A DNA stretch of 64,000 nucleotides, taken from NCBI GenBank assembly GCA_950022695.1, contig CATLLN010000004.1, forward strand, positions 98,759-162,758, read 5' to 3'. The position numbers and the translations under genes are program-made. This document shows, piece by piece, positions 9,476-18,246 of this stretch. Below the pieces are notes generated by a model. It had not been told where the DNA came from. It saw only the letters and a list, made by a program, of their open reading frames with translations, and did no database searches. Numbering within the stretch: position 1 is the stretch's first letter; every line of letters begins with the position of its first letter. This DNA is from an uncultured bacterium. Its GTDB lineage: Bacteria; Cyanobacteriota; Vampirovibrionia; Gastranaerophilales; Gastranaerophilaceae.

Positions 9476-10191
9476 ATGAAAAACACTAACAAATTAGAAA
9501 AACGGGGGGGGGTAATTTCTTAAAGCTCTCCTTACAAGGCTTTACTTTAGCAGAAGTATTAATTACCCTAGGCATAATCGGTGTTGTTGCTGCGATGACA
9601 ATTCCGGGATTAATAACTAAATATCAACAAATAAGAACAGAAACCCAATTAAGAAAATTTTATTCGATGATAAATCAAACTGTAAGAATGTCATCTGCTG
9701 ATAATGGCGAACCCGAAGGATGGAATTTAACCGCTGCAGAACATGATTATCATTATCATTTTAATATTTTAAATCAATATTTCCTTCCTTATATGAAATA
9801 TTTAAAAGTCGAAAATTGTAAAACAGATCCTGATAATCCTAATACAGCTTGCGTTTATTTTTTTGACGGCAGTGCTATGAGAGTGAAATTTGATCGCTTT
9901 GGCGGTACAATTAATTATTTTATTGACGGAGATTCTTCCCGTAGAATTGCGAAAAATTGGTTTTATTTTGAATTTCATATGTCTGAGAATGAGTATTCTC
10001 AACGTCTTGGTAATAAAAATTATGTTGTTCCCCGAACCTGGGGTGTAGGTATTGGAAAAGTCCCCAAAACACTGTCTGAATGTATGAAAAAGGGATGTAA
10101 TAAAAATAGTATATTGTTTTGTACTAAATGTATTGAGTTAAATAGTTGGAAAATTCCGAAAAATTATCCCTGGAATTCATCTTTGAAATAA
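9476..10191 (+). CDS. Pilin-like protein, frame broken at a nine-G run
   Basis: A type IV pilin/pseudopilin-like gene. AAAAGGAG at 9462-9468 and the ATG at 9476 give the real start, but reading on from it meets a stop after 15 codons, just past nine consecutive G (9504-9512). With seven or ten G the frame would continue without a break into KLSLQGFTLAEVLITL, that is, the prepilin cleavage site (G before F, E at +5) and the hydrophobic helix, then a soluble domain to 10191. The C-terminal domain holds several cysteines (CKTDP, CVYFF, CMKKGCNK, CTKCIE). The break may be phase variation by slipped-strand mispairing or a sequencing error. No pilus machinery gene is adjacent. Confidence 0.75.
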
Positions 10192-10242
10192 ATTTGATTT
10201 TACCTGTTATTTTATGTTACCATTTCATTAGAGGGTAGGAAT

Positions 10243-10995
10243 ATGATAAATAAAAAATCAAGAGATGAAATTAAAAGAATGCGTCATGCGGGGCATATTG
10301 TAGCGCTTGTTCATCAGAAGATGAAAGAAGTTGTCGAACCCGGAATTTCTACAAAAGAATTAGATAATATAGCAATGAAAATAATTAAAGAAAACCGTGC
10401 TATTCCGACTTTTTTAGGATACAATGGTTTTCCTGCTTGTATTTGTACATCAATTAATGAACAGGTCGTTCATGGAATTCCTTCAGAAGATGTGATTTTA
10501 AAAGAAGGCGATATTATTGCAATTGATGTCGGTGCAACATATGGCGGCTTGGTTGGTGACAGTGCCTGGTCATACAGGGTTGGAAAAGTCACTGATGATG
10601 TTGATAAGTTAATGAAGGTTACAGAAGAATCTTTGTACGCGGGTATTGCACAAATGCGTCCGGGGAATGTTTTAGATGATATTTCTAAAGCAATTGAAGC
10701 TGTTGCAGTACGTGAAGGTTACGGAATCGTTCGTCAGTACGGCGGTCACGGTGTAGGGCATGAAATGCACGAAGATCCTTTCTTATTTAATTACAGCGTA
10801 GGTGATAATACACTTATTAAAGCAAACACAGCTATTGCGATTGAACCAATGCTTAATCTTGGCTGCGATGATGTTGTTGTTGCAGATGATCAGTGGACAG
10901 TAAGCACTAAAGACGGTAAACCTTCAGCCCACTTTGAACATACTGTTATTGCAACCGATGACGGCCCATTAATTACAACTCAATTAATGAAATAG
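10243..10995 (+). CDS. map: Methionine aminopeptidase, type I
   Basis: A 250-residue two-metal peptidase that removes the initiator methionine from new proteins. The pita-bread fold motifs are present: AIDVGATYGGLVGDSAW holds the first two metal aspartates, GGHGVGHEMHE the catalytic and metal histidines, IEPML and FEHT the metal glutamates. There is no N-terminal SH3-binding zinc extension, so it is the short bacterial type Ia form. A cluster of small genes follows on the same strand with a 9-base gap, so it may head a short operon. Confidence 0.96.
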   Translation: MINKKSRDEIKRMRHAGHIVALVHQKMKEVVEPGISTKELDNIAMKIIKENRAIPTFLGYNGFPACICTSINEQVVHGIPSEDVILKEGDIIAIDVGATYGGLVGDSAWSYRVGKVTDDVDKLMKVTEESLYAGIAQMRPGNVLDDISKAIEAVAVREGYGIVRQYGGHGVGHEMHEDPFLFNYSVGDNTLIKANTAIAIEPMLNLGCDDVVVADDQWTVSTKDGKPSAHFEHTVIATDDGPLITTQLMK

Positions 10996-11004
10996 GAGAT
11001 TTCA

Positions 11005-11664
11005 ATGAATTATTATATAGGTTTGTCTTTGGCATCAGGTTCAAGTATGGATTCAGGTGTAGCAGTTATTGACGAAGATAACAAAATTATTCTTATTGAT
11101 AAACTTTATAAAATGAATGATGTAATTTTCTTTTTTGAAAATTTCTCATCACTTAAAAATTCAAAAATTTGTGTATCAGTTCCATCAGACAGAACAATGC
11201 TTGATGGTAAGTGGAGAATTTTATCTAAACCTTATCAGCTTGTTGCTACAAATAAAAATATTCCAAATCGTGACAACTGGACTCAAAGACATTCAAACAG
11301 AGGTTCTGAATATTTGAGAGAATTAACCGAACGCGGAATCACTGTTAATCGTTTTGATATTTATATGACAAGGCAAAGCCTTCACCTGAATTCCTGTTAT
11401 AAAGACCGCTCTCCTGCTGATTGCAAGTTTTTGCAACAGGCATTGAAATACGAGTGGGGATTTGAAGATTTACCGTCTAATATGATGCCAATGTCACATT
11501 TGGAGGCTATTTTAGGTGCGATTTTAGCAAAAGAATATGCAAATAATCCTGAAAAAATAAATGTTTTATATAATTTTAGAGGGCTTGATGTTATTGATAT
11601 TAAGGAAAACCTTAGTATCTCAACAGATGTTTATAATTTTGAAAGAGAATTGATTGCGAAGTAA
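11005..11664 (+). CDS. Hypothetical protein, possible RNase H-like fold
   Basis: A 219-residue soluble protein that I cannot name. The N-terminus (YYIGLSLAS, then SGVAVIDEDNKIILIDKLY) looks like the first two strands of an RNase H-like fold, as in DUF429-type predicted nucleases, and KICVSVPSDR could be the following strand with a polar end. Conserved-looking aspartates near the strand ends are compatible, but the assignment is an inference from pattern only. AGGAG sits well before the ATG. Its TAA overlaps the ATG of the next gene as TAATG, so the two are translationally coupled. Confidence 0.78.
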   Translation: MNYYIGLSLASGSSMDSGVAVIDEDNKIILIDKLYKMNDVIFFFENFSSLKNSKICVSVPSDRTMLDGKWRILSKPYQLVATNKNIPNRDNWTQRHSNRGSEYLRELTERGITVNRFDIYMTRQSLHLNSCYKDRSPADCKFLQQALKYEWGFEDLPSNMMPMSHLEAILGAILAKEYANNPEKINVLYNFRGLDVIDIKENLSISTDVYNFERELIAK

Positions 11665-12878
11665 TGTTTAAAAAAATTATTGAAATAATTAGTAATCCGT
11701 TATTATATTATGTTGATAAATCCGGAAATTCGGTTTTTAGAAATTTTTGCCTTGTAAAAGAAACCGGAAATCTCTATAAAACCGCTATTCCGAAATCTAA
11801 TGCCGGAAAAGCTTTAGAATATCGCTTTCAACTCGATAAGTACTTAAAACGGGTTTATATTTTAACACCTGTTATTTTGTATTTTATTTTTATTCACTTG
11901 AAATTTTCATTGTTTCTACTTTTAACATTTGAAGTTTTGTGGATTTTCATTATTACAGGTGCAAGGATGTATATTTCATCTTTGTACAGTGAGTATTTGA
12001 TAAGTCATTTTGGTAAATATGAAGCCGTTGAATTTAATCCGCCTGTTTCTCAAGAAAAAATAAATGAATATGTTGGGCTTTATAAGTCAAAAGCTATTGC
12101 AATTATGTTTTTGATAGCATTATTGTTTATTCCGTCATTTATTTTGCAAGGTGTTTTAAAATATGATTTAAGTCCGAAACATAATAAATTTAAACAGGCT
12201 ATCAGTGTTGCTAATGCTTATTTTGCACTTTATCCTAAAAATGAAAATATTTATGATATGCGTGCTTATGCAAAATTTATGTCTAAGGATTATGAAGGTG
12301 CATTGAATGATTATAAAATGGTTCTTGATATCTCAGGTAAAAGATTCGGCAAAAGAGATTTTGTAAGGTTTGCTAACTTACTTTATCTTCAAAAGAAAAT
12401 GAGTACACCGCAAGAAGCTGTTGATGTATTTAACGAATATGTTACTAAAAAGAATTTATCTACTATGGAAGCATCTCAGATGTTATGGATTGAATCCATT
12501 TTTAAAATCGAAAATAATATAAAAGAAGGTATTATTCAGAAATATGATGAGCTTTTATCATCTGTTGATTCAAAAGATGTGAATAATAAATTTTATATTT
12601 CTTGTGATAAAGCTTATATGTATTATCTTACAGAACAGTACGGAGCTGCTTTGAACGCATATAATCTGTTAATATCATATGCTCAAGGTAATCAGAAAAT
12701 GTTTGCAAAAGAATTAAAATCACTTTATGTTGAACGTGGTTGGACAAAAAAACGTATGGGTGATGAATATGGGGCAAGTGCTGATTTTATTTTCTCACAG
12801 ATTCCATATGATGAATTAGAGAAATATGAACCTTCATATTCCAGACAAGAATTTGTTGTGGAAAAATCTTTATTTTAA
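11664..12878 (+). CDS. Membrane protein with TPR-like repeats
   Basis: A 404-residue protein. Two hydrophobic regions are visible: one at about 51-95 (likely two membrane spans, VYILTPVILYFIFIHLKF and the next) and one at about 137-160 (AIAIMFLIALLFIPSFIL). The rest, from about 175 on, is a chain of helix pairs with TPR-like spacing (ANAYFALYPKNENIYDMRAY, AKFMSKDYEGALNDY, AYMYYLTEQYGAALNAY). TPR domains are protein-binding scaffolds, so an envelope-anchored assembly role is likely but unproven. It is coupled by TAATG to the gene before it and converges with tmk, overlapping it by nine bases. Confidence 0.85.
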   Translation: MFKKIIEIISNPLLYYVDKSGNSVFRNFCLVKETGNLYKTAIPKSNAGKALEYRFQLDKYLKRVYILTPVILYFIFIHLKFSLFLLLTFEVLWIFIITGARMYISSLYSEYLISHFGKYEAVEFNPPVSQEKINEYVGLYKSKAIAIMFLIALLFIPSFILQGVLKYDLSPKHNKFKQAISVANAYFALYPKNENIYDMRAYAKFMSKDYEGALNDYKMVLDISGKRFGKRDFVRFANLLYLQKKMSTPQEAVDVFNEYVTKKNLSTMEASQMLWIESIFKIENNIKEGIIQKYDELLSSVDSKDVNNKFYISCDKAYMYYLTEQYGAALNAYNLLISYAQGNQKMFAKELKSLYVERGWTKKRMGDEYGASADFIFSQIPYDELEKYEPSYSRQEFVVEKSLF

Positions 12879-13484
12879 AATTTGCTCTATAACATTTAAA
12901 ACTTGCTTTTGAACCTCTTCAATTGATTTTGTAGAATCAATAACTTTTATTCTATCTGGTTCTTGTTTTGCAATTTCGAGGTAACCGTATCTTACGCGGT
13001 TAAAAAATTCAGTTCCTGCGCTTTCCATACGGTCTTTTTCGTTTCCTACACGTTTCATAGATGTTTCAATATCAACGTCAAAAACAAGTGTTAAATCAGG
13101 AGTTTTTCCGCCTGTTGCAAGATTATTTAAGGCTTTAATCTGTTCAATATCAAGTCCTCTGCCATAGCCCTGATAAGCTACAGAACTGTCTGTATGTCTG
13201 TCACAAAGAACAATTTTACCTTTTTCAATTGCAGGATTTACTATAACATCAATGTTTTGTGCACGATCTGCTAAGAATAAAAACGATTCACATCTGTTTG
13301 AGACTTCTTCATCATAATTTAAAAGAATTTCTCTTATTTTTACCCCGAGCCCTTTTGCACCGGGTTCACGGGTAAGTACAACATCGTAACCTTTTTGTTC
13401 AAGATATTCTTTTAGTAAATTTAACTGTGTAGTTTTTCCGCAGCCGTCAGCGCCTTCAAATGTTATAAATAAACCTTTTTGCAT
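12870..13484 (-). CDS. tmk: Thymidylate kinase
   Basis: A 204-residue kinase that turns dTMP into dTDP for DNA synthesis. The P-loop is at 11-18 (GADGCGKT), followed by the DR-containing motif CDRHTDSSVAYQGYGRG that binds dTMP, and a lid region rich in Arg and Lys (VGNEKDRME). Length is typical. GAGGG lies just before the ATG. It lies downstream of rnpB on the same strand, but a terminator between them separates the units. Confidence 0.96.
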   Translation of the reverse strand: MQKGLFITFEGADGCGKTTQLNLLKEYLEQKGYDVVLTREPGAKGLGVKIREILLNYDEEVSNRCESFLFLADRAQNIDVIVNPAIEKGKIVLCDRHTDSSVAYQGYGRGLDIEQIKALNNLATGGKTPDLTLVFDVDIETSMKRVGNEKDRMESAGTEFFNRVRYGYLEIAKQEPDRIKVIDSTKSIEEVQKQVLNVIEQILK

Positions 13485-13513
13485 AAGTCCCTCTTTTTAT
13501 AATTATTATAGCG

Positions 13514-13545
13514 TAAAAATAACGAACCTGAACAAGGTTCGTTAT
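13514..13545 (-). terminator. Terminator of rnpB
   Basis: On the minus strand AACGAACCTT, a four-base loop and AGGTTCGTT are followed by ATTTTTACGC. It lies directly after the 3' end of RNase P RNA and before tmk. Confidence 0.85.
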
Positions 13546-13555
13546 TTAAAAAAAT

Positions 13556-13894
13556 AAAGTAGCCCGTAAGCCGTGTTCTGTTTTAGATAATCATCTATCT
13601 GGTATTAGGATTGCTCCTAATCTCTAGCGATTTTTTCCGAAGATGGCGAACAACCTTAGCCTTCGACTCAATCTTGCATCCGACCGGGGTTTACCTAGCC
13701 GGTACCTTCCGATACCGCTGGTGAAGCTCTTAACTCACCGTTGCACCATCGCCTGTGGCATAAAGCCCATCGGCAGTTCTCATTTCTGTGGCACTATCCG
13801 CCGCCTCACGACGCCCGGAGTTTCTCCGGCGGCCTGTTCTTGGATGCACGGACTTTCCTCACCTGAAATTCAGGCGCGATTATCCGGCTGCTTT
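13556..13894 (-). ncRNA. rnpB: RNase P RNA (bacterial type A)
   Basis: The catalytic RNA that trims the 5' leader of tRNA precursors. On the minus strand the conserved core is clear: GAGGAAAGTCCGTGC (P4/CR-I), GCCACAGAAA, a central CGGTGAGTTAAGAG region, GGTAAACCCCGGTCGG, and near the 3' end CAGAACACGGCTTACGGGCT. The ends AAAGCAGCC and GGGCTACTTT form helix P1 with one mismatch and set the borders used here. Length of about 340 bases is normal. The 5' end lies two to four bases from the stop codon of the pilin-like gene upstream, so the promoter probably lies inside that gene. Confidence 0.95.
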
Positions 13895-13895
13895 A

Positions 13896-14600
13896 TTAAT
13901 CATCTTCATCATTTGAATTTTTATCAGATGTGATATTTCTGTTAACTTTAACAGCATTGATTGCCCATACATCAGCAGGATTAATTGTGATTTTTCCGTT
14001 ACCGTTAATTGTTACGCGAAATCTGTCAAAACCATTTTCCCTGTCGGTACAATTTGCATCATCTCCGCCCAGTTCAGTTGAATAAGCATAACCGTTTCCG
14101 CCGCAGTTAGGTTTATCTTTGCCGTTAACATCAACTGTTAACAATATTGTTCCGCCTTCATCGTTGCTTGAATCAAATGAAGCAGATGTAAAACTCCATT
14201 CCATAGAGTCATTTGTAGTGAATTTATTATTACCATCAGTTTTTGTTGCGCCAAGCTTATCTATAAATAGTTCTTTAAATTTTTCGGCAGCTTGTGTCAT
14301 AGTACTGTCGTTAAGGTGAGCTTCATCCCATTTTGAACAGTTAGGATGTCCTGCTGGATCATCAAAACCAACTCTTGGATTGTTAATTGCTGAAGTTCTA
14401 TCCGGATAGCAGGCTTCATCGTTAATTAAATCACTTACAACTGTTTGAATGGTATAATATGCTCTTTTTGCCATAATTGTATTTTGGTTTGGCATAAGGT
14501 TAAAAATAACCGGCAATAGTACTGCGCAAAGTATTGCGATAACTCCTAATGCAACCAAAAGTTCAGTCAGTGTGAATGCATTATTTAATCTTCTCATCAT
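13896..14600 (-). CDS. Pilin/pseudopilin-like protein
   Basis: A 234-residue protein with a prepilin N-terminus: short leader MMRRLNNA, then FTLTELLVALGVIAILCAVL with phenylalanine at +1 and glutamate at +5, and a hydrophobic helix. The residue before the cleavage point is alanine rather than glycine, which prepilin peptidases tolerate. The soluble part has cysteines near CYPD, NCSKWD, NCGGNG and NCTDREN, and stretches such as VDVNGKDKPNCGG, KTDGNNKF and ENGFDRFRV that read like a minor pseudopilin. It differs from the other two pilins here, which carry the AEVLITLGIIGVVAAM block. GAGG precedes the ATG. It ends on top of rnpB. Confidence 0.88.
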   Translation of the reverse strand: MMRRLNNAFTLTELLVALGVIAILCAVLLPVIFNLMPNQNTIMAKRAYYTIQTVVSDLINDEACYPDRTSAINNPRVGFDDPAGHPNCSKWDEAHLNDSTMTQAAEKFKELFIDKLGATKTDGNNKFTTNDSMEWSFTSASFDSSNDEGGTILLTVDVNGKDKPNCGGNGYAYSTELGGDDANCTDRENGFDRFRVTINGNGKITINPADVWAINAVKVNRNITSDKNSNDEDD

Positions 14601-14877
14601 TAAAATCCTCTATCCTATGATACTTAATATTTATATACTTAATTATACCACGTATCCTTGTAATTTTCAACACGATATGTTATACTGGTAGTAGTGACGG
14701 TGTTAAATAAGAAGGAATAATTTTTCACGAATTGTAAAATTTTGTTTACATAGTAGCAAAATAATACATTCAGATGAGTTAATACTCTATCACACAATTT
14801 ATAATATGTAGGATATTGTAAACACGGATATTTAGGATAATTGTGTCCTAAAATAGAAGTAACAAGGGTTAGAAACT

Positions 14878-15258
14878 ATGGTCGATAACAGATCTGCAGG
14901 TTTCTTTGGTATCGGCGGGGCTTTTAATTTTAAAAGCGGTGATATCTCAGGAACAGCGGCAAAACTATCAGATGATAAAATGGGCCAGGGCGGTGAATAT
15001 TTCCAAACCCGCGGGGGCGAAGAAGAAGCGCCGGCTCAAAGTAATCAATATATGGATCAAAGTGCAGTACTTCGTGCTACACTAAACTCCCTTGCTATGA
15101 TGAATGTTGCAAATGTCCTTAACGCTAAAAAACGCAAACCGGTTTTGGATGAAGAAGATAAAATTACAGAAGATTTAAAAGAAATTTTACTTGCCAAAAA
15201 ACTGCAAAATAAGCACAAATACCCTAATCAAGATGAAGAAGAGCTTGAAGATTATTAA
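14878..15258 (+). CDS. Hypothetical acidic protein (126 aa)
   Basis: I do not recognise this protein. It has no signal peptide or membrane span. The N-terminus is glycine-rich (FFGIGGAFNFKSGDISGTA), the middle is helical (AVLRATLNSLAMMNVANVLN) and the C-terminus is strongly charged (ILLAKKLQNKHKYPNQDEEE). AAGGG lies upstream of the ATG. It precedes corA by 87 bases on the same strand. The N-terminal style resembles that of other unknown proteins in this window that also lack signal peptides. Confidence 0.75.
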   Translation: MVDNRSAGFFGIGGAFNFKSGDISGTAAKLSDDKMGQGGEYFQTRGGEEEAPAQSNQYMDQSAVLRATLNSLAMMNVANVLNAKKRKPVLDEEDKITEDLKEILLAKKLQNKHKYPNQDEEELEDY

Positions 15259-15345
15259 TTGTAAAACTCCTTAGTTTGTACTATTGAACTTTGGTTTAAT
15301 ATGTAGTTTAATGATTTTAGATTCAGGCACTCAGGAATAGTTATT

Positions 15346-16299
15346 ATGTTAGAAATCACAAAGACCCGTGATGACGGTACGCTGGAAAAACTTAATTTAA
15401 ATGAAGCGGTTTCAGGTTCTTGGTTTAACCTGATTAATCCGACACGTGAAGAAATTCAACAGGTTTCTCTGGTTTTGGGGCTTGATGAAAGCTTCCTGAA
15501 TAACTCACTGGACGCGGATGAGTTGTCACGTATGGATTTTGAGGATGGTAACCTTTTAGTCATTACAAACGTTCCTGTTATGGATGAAGAAGGTAATTTT
15601 GATACTTTGCCTTTAGGTTTGATTTTTACGCCGGAAAGCGTTATTACTGTATGTTCGCACGAGAATAAAATCATAAATTCTTTCAACGAAGATACCGCAA
15701 AATTCTTTGATACAAGACATAAAGCTAATTTTATGCTTAGTATTTTGTTTAGAGCGGCAAAATTTTATTTGAGATATTTAAATATTATAAACAAGCAAAC
15801 TGAGAATATCGAGGATTCATTGAGAAAAACAACCAATAATAAAGCGTTATTTCAGTTGATGGAAATCCAAAAATCTCTGGTTTACTTTACAACAGCTCTA
15901 AAAGATAACCAGCTTGTGCTGCAAAAGCTTTTGAGAATGGTTAACACAGCATCATTACAGCGTATATTGAAGTTCACGGAAGACGATATTGATATGCTTG
16001 AAGATGTTATCATTGAAAACAAACAGGCAGCTGAGATGGTTGAAATGCACAGAACAATCTTAGAAAGTATGATGGATTGTATGGCATCTATTATTAATAA
16101 CAATTTGAACCTTGTGATGAAATTTTTGGCAGCGATTACGATTATCATGTCAATTCCGACAATGATAGGTAGTTTCTGGGGGATGAATGTTCCAATGCCG
16201 TTTGGTGAAAACCATTTCGGGTTTTTGATTGTTATCACTATTTCTGTTGTAGCAACCTGCATTGCCGCATTTTTCTTTAACAGAAAAGGTATGATGTGA
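15346..16299 (+). CDS. corA: CorA-type magnesium/divalent cation transporter
   Basis: A 317-residue pentameric channel for Mg2+ in the inner membrane. The long N-terminal cytoplasmic funnel is followed by two C-terminal membrane helices; the first ends with the signature GMN (SFWGMNVPMPFGENHF) and the second is FLIVITISVVATCIAAFFF with a basic tail. The stalk helix VLDE-like region before it (NNNLNLVMKFLAAITIIMSI) is normal. The stop overlaps the GTG start of the next gene by four bases, so the transporter that follows is translated with it. Confidence 0.93.
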   Translation: MLEITKTRDDGTLEKLNLNEAVSGSWFNLINPTREEIQQVSLVLGLDESFLNNSLDADELSRMDFEDGNLLVITNVPVMDEEGNFDTLPLGLIFTPESVITVCSHENKIINSFNEDTAKFFDTRHKANFMLSILFRAAKFYLRYLNIINKQTENIEDSLRKTTNNKALFQLMEIQKSLVYFTTALKDNQLVLQKLLRMVNTASLQRILKFTEDDIDMLEDVIIENKQAAEMVEMHRTILESMMDCMASIINNNLNLVMKFLAAITIIMSIPTMIGSFWGMNVPMPFGENHFGFLIVITISVVATCIAAFFFNRKGMM

Positions 16300-17150
16300 T
16301 TGGAGGAATCGGAGCATTATTTGTAAGGATTTTGTCTAATCCTGCGGCAAATGCTGTTCAAAAGATTCTTGCTCAAAGACATTCGGCAGTTTTAATAAAT
16401 CTCTATTCTTATGCTTTTTTAAGCTTGTTTTGTTTTATACCTGTGCGAGGGTATGATTGGGCGGCTTATGATTTAACGTATTACTTGTATGTAATGCTTG
16501 CGGGAATTTTATGTACTTTAGGTTCGGTATGTCTTATAAAAGCACTTCAATACGGTGAAATGTCTGTGTTAGGACCTATTAATTCGTACAAATGTCTTGT
16601 CGGGCTTGTATTTGGATATGTGATACTGGGAGAAATTCCAACTCTGCAAAGCTTTTTAGGTGTATTACTTATTATTTGTGGAAGTTGGTTTATTTTTGAT
16701 ACTGTGCAGGAAGGGTTTAGTTTCAAGCTATTCTTGAGAAAGGACATAATTCTAAGATTTTGCGCATTATTTTTTACAGGATGCGAAGCTGTCGTGTTAA
16801 AAAAGATAATTTTGATATCCTCAGTTATGGAATCCTTTATTTTATGGTGTTTTTCAGGATTTGTTTTTTCGCTTTTATTGTTGATGGCGTTGAGGATTAA
16901 ATTTACGCTGTTTTCGGCGAAAGATTTTTTGCTGGCAGGTGGGATAGCTTTAGGATTGGGTCTTATGCAGTATTCTACAAACCTTGTATTTGCGCAGATG
17001 AATGTCGGGTTATCACTTGCGCTGTTTCAATTATCAAGCCTTGTTGCAGTGATTTTCGGCTGGAAAATGTTTAACGAAACTCAGATTGCCAAAAAGATTG
17101 CAGGAACATTAATAATGATTATCGGCAGTGCGCTGATTTTGGTTACTTAA
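16296..17150 (+). CDS. DMT/EamA-family membrane transporter
   Basis: A 284-residue, very hydrophobic protein with about ten predicted membrane helices in two halves, the layout of EamA drug/metabolite exporters. The half-ending pattern is visible twice: GEIPTLQSFLGVLLIICGSW and NETQIAKKIAGTLIMIIGSA, each following a conserved loop after a helix. The start is a GTG that overlaps the corA stop (GTGA), consistent with coupling. Substrate cannot be told from sequence. Its stop overlaps the stop of the convergent broken XRE gene by four bases. Confidence 0.88.
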   Translation: MIGGIGALFVRILSNPAANAVQKILAQRHSAVLINLYSYAFLSLFCFIPVRGYDWAAYDLTYYLYVMLAGILCTLGSVCLIKALQYGEMSVLGPINSYKCLVGLVFGYVILGEIPTLQSFLGVLLIICGSWFIFDTVQEGFSFKLFLRKDIILRFCALFFTGCEAVVLKKIILISSVMESFILWCFSGFVFSLLLLMALRIKFTLFSAKDFLLAGGIALGLGLMQYSTNLVFAQMNVGLSLALFQLSSLVAVIFGWKMFNETQIAKKIAGTLIMIIGSALILVT

Positions 17151-17474
17151 TCCTCTTTTAATGCTTTAAGAACTTTAATTGCAAGTTTTTGTGTTTCAAG
17201 AGGTAAATCTTCAACAATATTTATTATTTCTTTTAAATTCTTGTCTTTTATTGTGCAGCCAGGTGAGTCAAATCTGAAAAATTTTTCAGGAGTTGTTTTT
17301 AAAGCTTTGCATAGACTTTTTAAAGTGGGATATGTAATAAAGCTTTTACCTGTTTGAACTAACAGTATTAGGTGCCATGTTGGCAAGTTCTGCTAAACGT
17401 TCTTGTGTATAACCGCATGTTTTTCTATATAATTGTATTCTTTTTCCAAATTTTTTTAAAAAATTATCAGCCAT
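17147..17474 (-). pseudogene. XRE-family regulator, frameshifted
   Basis: Read from the ATG at 17474, the frame gives a textbook HTH start (FLKKFGKRIQLYRKTCGYTQ, then ERLAELANMAPNTVSS) and then hits TAA. The continuation TGKSFITYPTLKSLCKALKT, which completes the HTH and leads into a short C-terminal helix, lies in another frame. The join is at about 17360-17366. Either one extra T or a five-base deletion explains it; the deletion would restore a normal SSIQTGKS length. As sequenced the gene cannot make a complete repressor. It is convergent with the DMT transporter. Confidence 0.8.
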
Positions 17475-17601
17475 ATCAACAGCTTATACTATTTTTTGAC
17501 CGCTCTCCACAATGAGAGAACATGAACCACAACTCACAAAGTTGAAATTAGCAAAAAAAGGTCCGATTTTCGACCTAATTCGCAGGGATTAGTATGAACC
17601 T

Positions 17602-17635
17602 AAAAAGCCCGTACCATAAGAGTTTTTGGTACGGG
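17602..17635 (-). terminator. Terminator after the tandem-HTH LuxR gene
   Basis: On the minus strand CCCGTACCA, an 11-base loop and TGGTACGGG are followed by CTTTTTAGG. It lies 36 bases beyond the stop of the gene at 17671. Confidence 0.82.
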
Positions 17636-17670
17636 TGCGTGTATATATTTGTGATATCTGTGTGGATATA

Positions 17671-18141
17671 TTACAGTATTCCCAGCTTGCCTGCATGATA
17701 TGCAGCTTGTGTAATATTTCTAGCTTTCAGTTTGTAACAAATTTCTGCGATTATATAGTTGCAGAAATTGACGTTCAGGATGTTTAATTTTTGGATTATT
17801 TGTTTTTTGGTATTATTTTCAATGGCAAGCTTAAGGTATTTAAGTTCTTCATCAGTAAGGGGTTCACGCAGTTCAATTGTAATTTCGTTAAGTTTCGGAT
17901 GGCAGAATCTTTCACGAAACTTTTTTGTTAACATGGAATATGTGATAAGTTTGAGTTCAAGTCCGCGTTGAATGAGGTCAAGTCGATTATGAACATGTAA
18001 TTTTGCATAAAGTTTACGTGTGAACTGGTGAATGCTGTTGTAGGATTTGCCGAGGTTTTCTGCGACTTCTTTTTTGGTGTATCCCATTGCAAGCTGATTT
18101 AGCACTGCGCGTTCGTTGATTGTTAGTTTTATATTATCCAT
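17671..18141 (-). CDS. Regulator with two LuxR-type HTH domains
   Basis: A 156-residue protein made almost only of two LuxR/GerE-like DNA-binding domains. The first covers about residues 5-62 (LTINERAVLNQLAMGYTKKE, then VAENLGKSYNSIHQFTRKLY). The second covers about 92-156 (EPLTDEELKYLKLAIENNTK through AGKLGIL) and is more diverged. There is no receiver or ligand domain, so it may act as a stand-alone DNA-binding protein or pseudo-dimer. The ATG lacks a strong ribosome site. It is divergent from the XRE gene at 18247 and shares an intergenic perfect palindrome with it. Confidence 0.83.
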   Translation of the reverse strand: MDNIKLTINERAVLNQLAMGYTKKEVAENLGKSYNSIHQFTRKLYAKLHVHNRLDLIQRGLELKLITYSMLTKKFRERFCHPKLNEITIELREPLTDEELKYLKLAIENNTKKQIIQKLNILNVNFCNYIIAEICYKLKARNITQAAYHAGKLGIL

Positions 18142-18173
18142 AGTCCACTTTTTCTGTTTTATAAGTTATTAAG

Positions 18174-18191
18174 ACATGACTATAGTCATGT
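18174..18191. promoter_or_regulatory. Perfect 18-bp palindrome, probable operator
   Basis: ACATGACTATAGTCATGT reads the same on both strands. It lies between two divergent HTH genes. A -10 box TATAAT (18199-18204) lies 17 bases from ATGACT inside the palindrome, so a protein bound here would cover the -35 of the rightward promoter. Confidence 0.75.
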
Positions 18192-18246
18192 TTAACTATA
18201 TAATACTTACTTAAAATTTCTTGTCAAATAGTTTAGACTTTACAAT

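Noticed and set aside
13643..13933. A 96-codon frame on the plus strand
   Set aside because: It is antisense to RNase P RNA, whose conserved core explains the sequence completely.
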